Part shown: positions 50,468 through 61,359 of the stretch, piece by piece
Layout: every line of letters begins with the position of its first letter
How positions within the stretch are numbered: position 1 is the first letter of the stretch
Assembly: GCF_017968845.1 (NCBI RefSeq)
Contig: NZ_CP072876.1
Coordinates: 124,001 to 188,000, forward strand
Length of the DNA: 64,000 nt
Source of the DNA: Microbacterium sp. NIBRBAC000506063
Lineage (GTDB): Bacteria; Actinomycetota; Actinomycetes; Actinomycetales; Microbacteriaceae
Reading direction: 5' to 3'
The notes under the pieces: generated by a model
Seen by the model: only the letters and a program-made list of their open reading frames with translations
Told to the model about the DNA's origin: nothing
Databases searched by the model: none
Translations under genes and position numbers: made by a program

Positions 50468-52329
50468 GCGAGACCACCTACCTGACCCGCCTCCTGCGCG
50501 CCTCCGCCGCCGAGGTCCCGAACGACACCGCCTGCGGGTCAAGCAGTCCGGGATCTGGCAGGACATCACCTGGAGCGAGTACCTGGCCTCCGTGGAGGCC
50601 GTCGCCTTCGGCCTGGCGGCGCTGGGCGTCACGCCCGGCGACCGCGTGGCCATCCAGTCGGAGAACCGGCCGGAGTGGCTCTTCGCCGACCTCGCCGCGA
50701 CAAGCCTGCGTGCGGCCATCGTGGGCTTCTACCCGACCAACCCGGTCTCCGAGATCACCTACCTGCTCACCGACAGCGGCGCGCGCGTGCTCATCGCGGA
50801 GGATCAGGAGCAGGTCGACAAGGCGCTCGAGGCGCAGGCCGCAGCGCCGCATCTGGACTGGATCGTCTACCTCGACGGCAGAGGGATGGCCTCCTACGAC
50901 GATCCGAAGCTGCTCTCCATCGACGAGCTGATCGATCGGGGCGCCGCCCACCGCCAAGCCCACCCGCGACTCCTCGAAGAGCTCGACGCCGAGCGCAGCC
51001 CGGACGACATCGTCACGCTCATCTACACCTCGGGCACCACCGGCCCACCCAAGGGCGTCATGCTCAGCGCCCGCAACGTCTCCTTCGCCTCGGAGATCCT
51101 CGCGATCGACGACGGGATCCTCGGCACGCGCCCGAGCCCGCAGGACACCCTGCTGAGCTATCTGCCCCTCTCCCACGTCGTCGAACGCGGCATCTCGATC
51201 TGGGCGAACCTCGCCACGCGCACCGTCGTGCACTTCGCCGAGTCGATCGACACCGTCTCGGCCGACCTCGCCGAGGTGCAGCCGACGATCCTGTTCGCCG
51301 TGCCCCGCATCTGGGAGAAGATCCAGGCGACGGTCGCGATCAAGATGGCCGGCGCCTCGCGCCTGAAGCGGGGCGTCTTCGCCCTCGGGATGCGGTGGAG
51401 CCAGCGCATCAGCGCCGACCGCATCGCCAACGCCGGACGATTCACGCCGCGGGCGCGCCTCCTCTACGCCCTGGGGTACCTGCCGCTGTACCGCCCGCTG
51501 CGCAAGCGCCTGGGTCTCCTCCACGTGCGCCACGCGGTCTCGGGGGCGGCGCCCATCGCCCGGAGGTGCTGTCGTTCTTCCTGGGGATCGGCGTCTCGCT
51601 CTTCGAGGCCTACGGCATGACCGAGAACTCGGCGATCGCGACCACGAACCGTCGCGGAAGGATGATCGTCGGCACCGTGGGCGAGCCCCAGCCCCACGCC
51701 GAGGTGCGCCTCGACGAGCAGACCGGAGAGGTGCTCACCCGGCATCCGGGAGTCTTCGCCGGTTACTGGGACAAGCCCGAGGCCACCGCCGACACGATGC
51801 TCGATGACGGCTGGCTGCGCACCGGCGACGTCGGCGAATGGGTCGAGGGCACGCATCTGCGCATCATCGACCGCATCAAGGACATCATCATCACCGCCGG
51901 AGGCAAGAACATCTCCCCAGCGAGATCGAGAACGCCCTGAAGGCCTCGCCCTATGTGAAAGAGGCGGTCGTCATCGGCGACAAGCGCCCGTACCTCACCG
52001 CGCTCATCGGCATCGAGTACGACACCGTCGCCGACTGGGCCTCCCGGAAGAAGATCGAGTTCACCACCTACCGCGACCTGTCGACCAAAGACGAGGTGAT
52101 CGCCCTCGTGAAGGGCATCGTGCACGAGGTGAACACCCGATTCGCCCGGGTCGAGTCGATCCGCAAGTTCCGGATGTTGACGAAGGAGCTCGATCATGAG
52201 GACGGTGAGCTGACGGCCACGCAGAAGCTCAAGAGAGCGGCCTTCGCGGCGACGGTGCCGCACCTGGTCGACGACATGTACGCCGATACCACCGCCTACG
52301 CCGGCGCCGACCTCGGGAGGAACGGATGA
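50464..52329 (+). CDS. Long-chain-type acyl-CoA synthetase (AMP-forming), frameshifted
   Basis: An adenylate-forming ligase. The P-loop motif TLIYTSGTTGPPKGVMLSA, the A5-type EAYGMTEN, the A7-A8 block GWLRTGDVGEW and IDRIKDIIITAGGKNIS are visible. The repaired length is about 623 residues; lost bases lie near 50534, 51561 and 51917. It activates a carboxylic acid to its CoA ester. Its position inside a liv-type importer, coupled on both sides (GTGA and ATGA), suggests that the transported compound is a carboxylic acid activated on entry. The substrate is not evident. Confidence 0.88.
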
Positions 52330-53255
52330 CGACGCTGCTCTCGTCCCTCATCACCGGCCTCGGCCAGGGCGCCGTGTACGCCCTGATCGCCGTGAGCTTC
52401 GTGATCATCTATCGCGCCACGGGCGTGCTCAACTTCGCCCAGCCGGCGCTGATGATCCTCGGCGCCTTCGCGACGAGCGTCTTCGCCACGCAGGTCGGGC
52501 TCCCCTTCTTCGCCGCGGTGCTGCTGGCGATGCTCGTGATCGCCGCGCTGGCGGTGGGCATCGAGCGCGTCGCGATCCGCCCGATGGTCGGCCGTCCTCC
52601 CTTCGCCGCGGCGATCGTCACGGTGGGCCTGTTCATCATCCTGCTCATCCTCGCCTTCCGTCTGTTCAACTCCCAGCCGCGCACGGTCGCCGACCCCTGG
52701 CAGCTGAGCAGCTTCTGCCTCGGCGGCGAGGCGGGCGAGTTCGGCGGATGCGGCGGCGGCATCCAGGTGTACGAGAACGCGGTCGCACGCTTCGTCATCG
52801 CCCTCGCGGTCATCGGGCTCCTCGGCTGGTGGCTGGCCCGCTCCAAGCTCGGCCTCGCCATGCGGGCGACGGCGCTCGACCAGGAGACGGCGCTCGCGCA
52901 GGGCATCGACGTCGGCCGGATGTTCTCGGCGGCCTGGGGCATCTCGGGGGCGATGGTCGCCCTCGCCGGGGCGCTCATGGCCGCGAACGGCTCGGTCATC
53001 CAGGCCACCGATGCCCTCTTCGCCCTCGTCGCGCTGCCGGCGATCATCATCGGCGGTCTCGACTCGCTCAAGGGCGCGGTCGTCGGCGGGCTCATCGTCG
53101 GCGTCTCGATGGCCCTGACCAAGAGCTATCAGCCTCTGTTCGCGCCGTGGCTCGGCACGAACTTCGATCTGGTCGTCCCCTACGTGATCATGGTGGTCGT
53201 GCTGCTGATCAGGCCCTATGGGATCTTCGGCACACGGGAGGTGCAGCGAGTATGA
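52326..53255 (+). CDS. Branched-chain amino acid-type ABC permease (LivH-like)
   Basis: An intact 309-residue membrane protein with eight or nine helices. LITGLGQGAVYALIAVSFVI, YRATGVLNFAQPALMILGAF and TALDQETALAQGIDVGRMFS are LivH family features. It has a longer loop near residues 120-150 with two Cys (SSFCLGGEAGEFGGCGGG). The ATG overlaps the synthetase stop and the TGA overlaps the LivM-like ATG. Confidence 0.93.
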   Translation: MTTLLSSLITGLGQGAVYALIAVSFVIIYRATGVLNFAQPALMILGAFATSVFATQVGLPFFAAVLLAMLVIAALAVGIERVAIRPMVGRPPFAAAIVTVGLFIILLILAFRLFNSQPRTVADPWQLSSFCLGGEAGEFGGCGGGIQVYENAVARFVIALAVIGLLGWWLARSKLGLAMRATALDQETALAQGIDVGRMFSAAWGISGAMVALAGALMAANGSVIQATDALFALVALPAIIIGGLDSLKGAVVGGLIVGVSMALTKSYQPLFAPWLGTNFDLVVPYVIMVVVLLIRPYGIFGTREVQRV

Positions 53256-54458
53256 GCCTCATCGACAAGCCGCAGCAGGCGGCGCGACTGACCGGCCAGT
53301 CCCGGCGATTGAACTTCGAGGACGTCCGCGGGCACGTGCACCGCAAGGTCCGGCGCGGCCGGGCCGGCCTCTACACCAGCTATGCCGCAGACCAGGCGAT
53401 CTGGAACACGCCGGCCAAGCGCTGGTGGGCGGGCGTGCTGGTGGTGACGGCCGTGGCCGCACCCTTCCTCATCGCCGCCGATCTGACCTACCTGCTGACG
53501 ATGGCGGTGGTCTACGCGATCGGCGGGATCGGCCTCAACCTGCTGACCGGTTACGCCGGCCAGGTGTCGCTCGGCCATGCCTTCTTCCTGGGGATCGGCG
53601 CGTACACCGCCGCGATCGTCGGCGGCAACGCCGGGCCGACCACCTGGGGACTGGGGCTGGACCTGGCCCTCGCCCTCCCCGCCGCCGCGATCGTGGCCGG
53701 ACTCATCGGCCTCATCGTCGCGCCCCTGGCCACGCGGGTGCGCGGCCTGTACCTGGCGGTGCTGACGCTGGGCCTGCTGATCCTCGGCGAGCACCTCTTC
53801 AAGACGCTCACCCCGATCACCGGCGGTCAGGGCGTGGGGCGCAGCGTCGCGAACCGCACGCTCTTCGGCGTCGATCTCACCGCGACCTATGCGATCGGCC
53901 CGCTGCACGTGCCGCCGCACATCTCGCTCTACCTGCTCGCCCTCGCTCTGCTGGTGGTCCTCGGGATCGGAGCCCGCAACCTCGTCCGCGGACGCTACGG
54001 GCGCGCCTTCGCGGCTGTGCGCGACCGCGACATCGCCGCCGAGGTCATGGGCGTCAACCTTCTGCGGACCAAGACGCTCGCCTTCACGCTGTCGTCGGCC
54101 TACGCCGGGATCGCCGGTGCGCTCTTCTCGATCCTGGTGGGCCGGATCAACCCCGAGGCATGGAACCTGTTCCTGTCGATCGACTTCCTCGCCGTCGTCG
54201 TCATCGGCGGCATCGCGACGATCTCCGGCACGATCATCGGCGCCTGCTTCGTGGTACTGCTCCCCGGCTCCTGGAGCAGCTGACCGACGTGATCCCTGGA
54301 TCAGCGTCTCCAGCGGTGGGATCCTGAACGTCTTCCAGCTGCAGACCATCATCTTCGGCGTGCTGATCATCCTGTTCATCACGCTGGAACCCCGAGGACT
54401 GTACGGGCTGTGGGTGCGCGTGCGCAACTACTTCAAGGCCTGGCCGTTCTCGTACTGA
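53252..54458 (+). CDS. Branched-chain amino acid-type ABC permease (LivM-like), frameshifted near its end
   Basis: A membrane protein of about 402 residues with a hydrophilic N-terminal segment of about 65 residues (up to AIWNTPAKRWW). LivM features: GIGLNLLTGYAGQVSLGHAF, RVRGLYLAVLTLGLLILGE, GRAFAAVRDRDIAAEVMGVN and YAGIAGALF. Two lost C, near 54266 and 54298, shift the last 65 residues, which repaired read RLLEQLTDVIPWISVSSGG and end NYFKAWPFSY. Both ends fit the operon; the binding-protein gene begins 42 bases downstream. Confidence 0.91.
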
Positions 54459-54500
54459 CCGAAAAACTGAACACCGACACACCGATCCAAGGAGCACGAA

Positions 54501-55837
54501 ATGACTCTGCGTCGACGAAGCCGCGCGGCCATCGCGCTATCCGCGGCAGCCCTGCTGGCACTCACCGCGTGCAGCACAGTGGAACCCACCGAACCCGGCG
54601 ATCCAGCGGATCCCGGTGACGACACGATCACGACCGGTGCCGGCGTGACCAGCGACCCTGCCCGGATGCCGTCAACGCCGACAACGGCTGCATCTACCTG
54701 GGGGTCCTCTCCGATCTCACCGAGGGGCCGTTCGCGGCGCTCGCGGTGCCGATCACCGACGGCCAGCGCGCCTTCTGGCAGCAGGTCAACGAGTCAGGCG
54801 GCATCGGCGGCTTCGACATCGACATCGACACCTACACCCGCGACACGAAGTACCAGGCGGCCGAGCACGCCGCCCAGTACCAGCAGATCGCCGGCAACAT
54901 CGCCGGCATCGCGCAGTCGCTGGGAACGGTCAACACCGAGTCGGTGCTTCCGGACATGATCCAGCGGAGCCTGGTGACCGTGCCCGCCTCGTGGTGGTCG
55001 GGCTACGCCTTCGACGACTACGACAACGGCATCGTCATGGAGACGGGCTACTCCTACTGCACCGAGGCGCTCGTGGGTCTGGACTGGTTCGCGATCGAGC
55101 ACGGCGAGCCCGCCACTGTGCAGGCGGTCGGCTACCCCGGCGACTACGGCGGGGACTCCGCCGAGGGCGTGCGGCGCTGGGCCGAGGTCAACGGCGCCAC
55201 GGCGCTCGACGCGATCGGCACCGGCCCGAACCAGGTGGTCGGCAACCAGGACGCCGTGGTCGCGGCCGTCCTCTCCGGCGGGGCCGACGTCGTCGTGCTC
55301 GCGGTCGGTCCCGCCGAGACGGCGGAGATCGTCGGCAAGCTCGCCGCGGGCGGCTTCCAGGGCCGGTTCCTCGGATCGCTCCCGACGTGGAACCCCGCTC
55401 TGCTGGGCTCGGCGGCGGCTCCGGCGCTCATCGGCCTCTACAACCACCTGAGCCCCTATGAGAACTGGGACGGCTCGAGCGCCGCGATCGAGAACCTCAA
55501 AGCCTCGCTCGGCGGCGGGCTGCCCGACAACGGCGGCTACATCATCGGCTGGGCGCTCAACTACCCGCTGAAGGCGGCGCTGGAGGCCGCGGCCGCCAGT
55601 GGCGACCTCACCCCGCAGGGCATCGCCGCCGTGGTCGACGGCCTGACCGTCGACTTCGAGGGCATGCTGCAGCCGCACACCTACGGCGGCGACCCGCAGG
55701 CGAACGCCAACCAGTCCGTCAACGTCGGATCGCCCGATCCCGATGTCGAGCTCGGCATGCGCACGATCGAGAGCTTCTTCACCGGCTCCTCCTTCGACCA
55801 GACCGACTACTCCTCGGCCTGCGTCGCATCCGGCTGA
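54501..55837 (+). CDS. ABC transporter substrate-binding lipoprotein (Leu/Ile/Val family), frameshifted
   Basis: The signal peptide has the lipobox ALLALTAC near residue 25. The mature protein is a periplasmic-binding-protein type 1 (TDGQRAFWQQVNESGGIGG, then GGADVVVLAVGPAETAEIVG). Blocks LTEGPFAALAVPITDGQ and RTIESFFTGSSFD match the family. One lost C near 54658 breaks the linker; the repaired length is about 446 residues. An AAGGAGCACGAA site precedes the ATG. It ends the operon and is followed by a terminator at 55855. Confidence 0.9.
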
Positions 55838-55854
55838 TCGGCTCTGAACGGTGA

Positions 55855-55882
55855 GAAGGGGCGTCCGCGAGGGCGCCCCTTC
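55855..55882 (+). terminator. Terminator after the liv-type operon
   Basis: A 9-bp GC-rich stem (55855-55863 and 55874-55882) with a 10-base loop, followed by a short T-containing run. It lies 18 bases past the binding-protein stop and also separates the operon from the opposite-strand azlD gene, so it may serve both. Confidence 0.75.
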
Positions 55883-55903
55883 TTCGTGCCCCGCTTCCGC
55901 GCC

Positions 55904-56218
55904 TCAGACCGCCCAGCCGAGCAGCCGCAGAAGCGCCGCGACGAGGGCGGCGGCGAAGACCACCACGAGGAACGACTGCCGCAGCCAGAGAAGTCCGGCG
56001 GCGACGAGGACGGCCGGGACCCGGGCGTCGACCGTCACGGCCTGTCCGTCACCGAGCGACTGCACCGCGACGAGAGCCGCCAGCAGCGCCACGGTGAGCA
56101 GATCGGCGATGCGCGCCGGGCGCGGCGCCTCCAGCAGGCTCGGGGGCACGAGGTACCCGAAGGCCTTCCAGGCGACGCAGATGGTCGCGGCGAGGAGGAT
56201 CGCCGTCCAGAGGCTCAT
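55904..56218 (-). CDS. azlD: AzlD domain branched-chain amino acid exporter subunit
   Basis: A 104-residue intact protein with four helices and the AzlD signature WKAFGYLVPPSLLE, then ADLLTVALLAALVAVQSLGD. It is the small partner of AzlC; together they export branched-chain amino acids or analogues. The ATG at 56218 overlaps the azlC stop (ATGA). It ends beside the terminator at 55855-55882. Confidence 0.9.
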   Translation of the reverse strand: MSLWTAILLAATICVAWKAFGYLVPPSLLEAPRPARIADLLTVALLAALVAVQSLGDGQAVTVDARVPAVLVAAGLLWLRQSFLVVVFAAALVAALLRLLGWAV

Positions 56219-56956
56219 GCGCCGGCCTCCGCTTCCCGCAGCCGCTCGTCGCGCCCGAACCAGTTGAACCAGCCGACGATCAGGGCGACGGATGCCGCGA
56301 TCAGCACCGGCATGCCGGGCATCACGAGGGGCATGACCGCCGTGGCCACGACCGCGGCGGCGATGCCCACGACGATCGCCTGGCGCTGCTTCAGGCGCGG
56401 CCACAGCAGCGCGAGGAAGGCGGCGGCCGCGGCGGCATCCAGTCCGTAGGTCTTCGGGTCGCCGAGGACGTCGCCGAGGAGCGCCCCAGGAGCGTGGTGA
56501 GATTCCACCCCAGGAACACGCCGAGCCCCGTCACCCAGAAGCCCAGCCGCTTCAGGTGCAGTTCGGGCTGGGCGAGCGCGACGGCGGTGGATTCGTCGAT
56601 CGTGAGGTGGGCGGCTGCGGCGCGGCGGGCGATGCCGCGCCCGATGATCGGCGACATCCGGATGCCGTAGGCCATGTTCCGCACCCCCAGCAGCGCCGCC
56701 GAGGTGACGGCGGCCGGGAGCGCCGCCAGTCCCCGGAGCCGAGCACGCCGATGAAGGCGAACTGCGAGCCGCCGGTGAACATGAGCAGGCTCAGCACGCA
56801 GGTCTGCCAGATGTCGAGTCCGGATGCGACGGCGAGGGCGCCGAAGGAGACGCCGTAGGCGCTCGTGGCGAAGGCGACGGCGAGGCCCTCCTTCCAGACC
56901 GCACGGCGGGCGGGGTCGGGAGCGGACGCGGCATCCGTTCGTTGTACTGAACGCAT
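56215..56956 (-). CDS. azlC: AzlC family branched-chain amino acid permease, frameshifted
   Basis: A membrane protein of about 247 residues with five or more helices. Family blocks GLAVAFATSAYGVSFGALAV, SLLMFTGGSQFAFIGVLGSG and LLGVRNMAYGIRMSPII are clear. Two shifts, near 56735 and 56484, break it. The ATG at 56956 lies seven bases after the -10 box, so the transcript appears leaderless. Divergent from the XRE-cupin regulator, the usual partner. Probably exports branched-chain amino acids; its location next to a liv-type importer is notable. Confidence 0.89.
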
Positions 56957-56963
56957 GCTGATC

Positions 56964-56992
56964 AGTCTGAACACTGCACGAGTGTTTGTCAA
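56964..56992 (-). promoter_or_regulatory. azlC promoter whose 17-bp spacer is an inverted repeat
   Basis: The -35 is a perfect TTGACA (56992-56987) and the -10 is CAGACT (56969-56964), 17 bp apart. The spacer is exactly AACACT-N5-AGTGTT (56970-56986 on the plus strand). A repressor bound there would cover the promoter. Confidence 0.68.
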
Positions 56993-57015
56993 AGTGAACA
57001 TATGTTTGCGAGAAT
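56986..57015 (+). promoter_or_regulatory. Promoter of the XRE-cupin regulator gene
   Basis: A -35 TTGTCA (56986-56991), overlapping the opposite -35, and a -10 GAGAAT (57010-57015) lie 18 bp apart. The palindrome AACATATGTT (56997-57006) occupies the spacer. Six bases separate the -10 from the ATG at 57022, so this transcript also looks leaderless. Confidence 0.6.
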
Positions 57016-57021
57016 GAACGA

Positions 57022-57570
57022 ATGGACGATCTCGGCGCACACATCGCCCGTTCGCTGCGTCGCGAACGGGAGTCGGCGGGGCTGTCGGTCTCCGAACTCG
57101 CGCGGCGTGCCGGCATCTCGAAGGCGACCGTCTCCCAGCTCGAGAACGGCTCGGGCAATCCCAGCGTCGAGACGCTGTGGGCCCTGGGCGTGGCGCTGGG
57201 CATCCCCTTCTCCGCGCTCGTGGATCAGCCCGCGAGCGGCCCGACGCTCATCCGCCTCGAGGACCTGCCCTCGGTGCCCGCCGCGGCCGCGCCCTACAGC
57301 GCCACGCTGCTCTCGGCCAGCCCTCCCGGAGCCCGCCGCGACCTCTACCTCATCCAGGCCGATCCCGGCAGCCCGCGCCTCTCCGACCCGCATCACCCCG
57401 GAACCACCGAGCACATCGTGCTCCTCAGCGGTGGGGCGCTCGTCGGCCCGGTCGACACGCCCGTGGCGCTCCGGCCCGGCGACTACCTCTCCTACCCCGG
57501 CGACGCCCCGCACACCTTCGAGGCGACCGAGCCCGGCACGCGGGCGGTGCTCATCTCCGAGCTGCGCTGA
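57022..57570 (+). CDS. XRE family regulator with C-terminal cupin domain
   Basis: A 182-residue intact regulator. The helix-turn-helix is SVSELARRAGISKATVSQLE and the recognition helix is followed by GSGNPSVETLWALGVAL. The cupin domain has GTTEHIVLLSGGALVGPVD and RPGDYLSYPGDAPHTFEA. Such regulators commonly sit next to azlCD and repress it until the exported amino acid or analogue binds the cupin. The divergent promoter region carries two matching palindromes that are the likely operators. The frame ends 33 bases from the convergent typA stop. Confidence 0.92.
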   Translation: MDDLGAHIARSLRRERESAGLSVSELARRAGISKATVSQLENGSGNPSVETLWALGVALGIPFSALVDQPASGPTLIRLEDLPSVPAAAAPYSATLLSASPPGARRDLYLIQADPGSPRLSDPHHPGTTEHIVLLSGGALVGPVDTPVALRPGDYLSYPGDAPHTFEATEPGTRAVLISELR

Positions 57571-57602
57571 CAGACGCGCTGCGGCGCGAGGTCACGCCGT
57601 GC

Positions 57603-59515
<1,913 letters not shown>

Positions 59516-59554
59516 GGAGGGTGTCCTCGAGGGATTGTGGGGAAAAGGGACTGT

Positions 59555-59580
59555 GGTCCCTGAGCTCGTCGAAGGGCCGA
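59555..59580. repeat. REP-like motif copy 2
   Basis: GGTCCCTGAGCTCGTCGAAG followed by GGCCGA, sharing the CCTGAGCTYGTCGAAGG core with 42534-42556. It lies in the gap between typA and the ABC gene. Confidence 0.5.
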
Positions 59581-59621
59581 CGTTCCATTCTACAAGTGCA
59601 GCGCCGTCGCTCTCTCAGCGG

Positions 59622-60322
59622 CTACGCAGGTGCGCGTTCGGAGAGGTGGCCGTCGTGGATCTCCAGCACTCGATCGGCCCGCTCCAGGATCGACGGATCG
59701 TGCGTCGACAGCAGCACCGCCAGTCCGTCCTCATGGGCGAGCTGGGCGATCAGGTCGGTCATCGCCGCCGCCGTCGCCGAGTCGAGCTGGCCCGTCGGTT
59801 CATCGGCGAGGAGGATTCGCGGGCTCCCCGCGAGCGCCCGCGCGATGCCGACGCGCTGCTGCTGCCCGCCCGAGAGCTCGCCCGGCCGCTGCGAGGCGTG
59901 ATCGCCCAGGCCCACGCGCTCGAGCAGATGCGTGACCTTTTCGTCGCGCTCGGCGGGCGTCGCCCCTGGATCCGCAACGGGATCTCGACGTTCTCCCGGG
60001 CCGAGAGGGCACTGATGAGGCCGAAGGACTGGAAGACGTATCCGATCCGATCGCGGCGCACCACGTCGATCTCGCTCTCCTTCGCGGTCGTGAGCTCGGT
60101 CCCGCCCACGCGCACGGTTCCGGTCGTCGGCGGCTGGATGCCGCCGAGCACATGCAGAAGGGTCGTCTTGCCGGCGCCCGAAGGGCCGACCAGCACCACG
60201 AACTCCCCCGGCCGCAGCGACAGGGTCGCCTCGGCGAGGGCGGTGACCTCTCCCGCCGGCGTCTTGTGCACGACCGAGAGGCCGGTCGCCTCCAGAACCG
60301 TGTCCACCGTGGTCTCGGTCAC
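59622..60322 (-). CDS. ABC transporter ATP-binding protein (MacB/LolD type), frameshifted
   Basis: The second ATPase of a FtsX-type system. Walker A is GPSGAGKTTLLHVLGG, the signature ELSGGQQQRVGIARALAG and Walker B ILLADEPTGQLDS, with the D-loop and STHDPSI switch in place. One shift near 59970 splits it; the repaired length is about 233 residues. The GTG at 60322 overlaps the stop of the other ATPase gene (GTGA). It is the last gene of the operon. Confidence 0.87.
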
Positions 60323-61359
60323 TGTCCCATCTCCCTCAACTGGCGGCGGGTGAGCGGTTGCCCGTCGGCATCCGTCTCGGTCGCCGGGGCATCGGATGCC
60401 GGTGCGGCACCCGGTTCCGGCGCAGCACCTGCTTCCGGCGCCTTCTGCCGCGTCGCCCGGTCGCCCGGCCACACGCCCACATGGTCCTCTTCGAGGCGCA
60501 GACGCACCCGCTCGCGGAGCGAGAGCTGGTCCATGTACTCGGTGGGCAGCTGCAGGCGGCCGACGCGATCGAGCACCGCGAACTCCTCGGCCATCGCGTG
60601 CTCGCGGCCCTCGTCGTCGGTGTGGGTCCACCGCAGCACCTCGGTCGAGGTGCGCCCGTCACGGATCTGCACCGTGCGCTGGACGTGCTCGGAGACCGTG
60701 GGGTCGTGCGTGACGATGAGCGCCGTCGTGCCGAGCTCGCGGTTGGCGGCCTCGAAGGTGCGCAGCACCTCCTCGGAGGCGTGCTCGTCCAGGTCGCCCG
60801 TCGGCTCATCCGCCAGGAGCACCCGCGGGTTGTTGGCCAGCGCCACCGCGATCGCGACGCGCTGCTGCTGGCCGCCGGAGAGCTCCGCGGGCCGGCGGTC
60901 GGCGAAGTCGGCCGCACCGACGAGATCGAGGAGCTCCGTCGCCCGCTCGGGGTGGGTGCGATCACCGCCGATCGCCCGAGCCAGCTGCACGTTCTCCAGC
61001 GCCGACAGGTAGGGCAGGAGATTGCGGCCGGTCTGCTGCCAGACGAAGCCCACGACCTCACGACGGTAGGTCACCCGCTCCCGGGAGGACAGCGCCGGCA
61101 GGTCACGGCCGGCCACGGTCGCCTGGCCCGCCGTGGGCACGTCCAGCGCCGACAGGATCGACAGCAGTGTGGACTTGCCCGAGCCCGAGGCGCCGATGAG
61201 GGCGACGAGCTCCCCCTGCTCGACGACGAGGTCGAGGCCCTGCAGCGCCTGCACCTCGATGTCGGCGACGGTGAAGATGCGCACGAGGCCGCGGCATTCG
61301 ATGTCGGGGCCCGTGTCCGCCCGCGCGTGCGCGGGGGCGGGGGTGGCTGTGGTGTTCAT
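60319..61359 (-). CDS. ABC transporter ATP-binding protein with AbrB-like C-terminal extension
   Basis: An intact 346-residue protein. ABC domain: Walker A GASGSGKSTLLSILSALDVP, signature ELSGGQQQRVAIAVAL, Walker B VLLADEPTGDLDE, H-loop VTHDPTV. After the ABC core (about residue 245) comes a segment reading AEEFAVLDRVGRLQLPTEYM, then LRERVRLRLEEDHVGVWPG, which resembles a SpoVT-AbrB-type swapped hairpin. A Pro/Ala-rich linker and a charged tail follow. The ATG at 61359 has a strong GAGGAGGACC site and overlaps the permease stop (ATGA). Confidence 0.86.
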   Translation of the reverse strand: MNTTATPAPAHARADTGPDIECRGLVRIFTVADIEVQALQGLDLVVEQGELVALIGASGSGKSTLLSILSALDVPTAGQATVAGRDLPALSSRERVTYRREVVGFVWQQTGRNLLPYLSALENVQLARAIGGDRTHPERATELLDLVGAADFADRRPAELSGGQQQRVAIAVALANNPRVLLADEPTGDLDEHASEEVLRTFEAANRELGTTALIVTHDPTVSEHVQRTVQIRDGRTSTEVLRWTHTDDEGREHAMAEEFAVLDRVGRLQLPTEYMDQLSLRERVRLRLEEDHVGVWPGDRATRQKAPEAGAAPEPGAAPASDAPATETDADGQPLTRRQLREMGQ

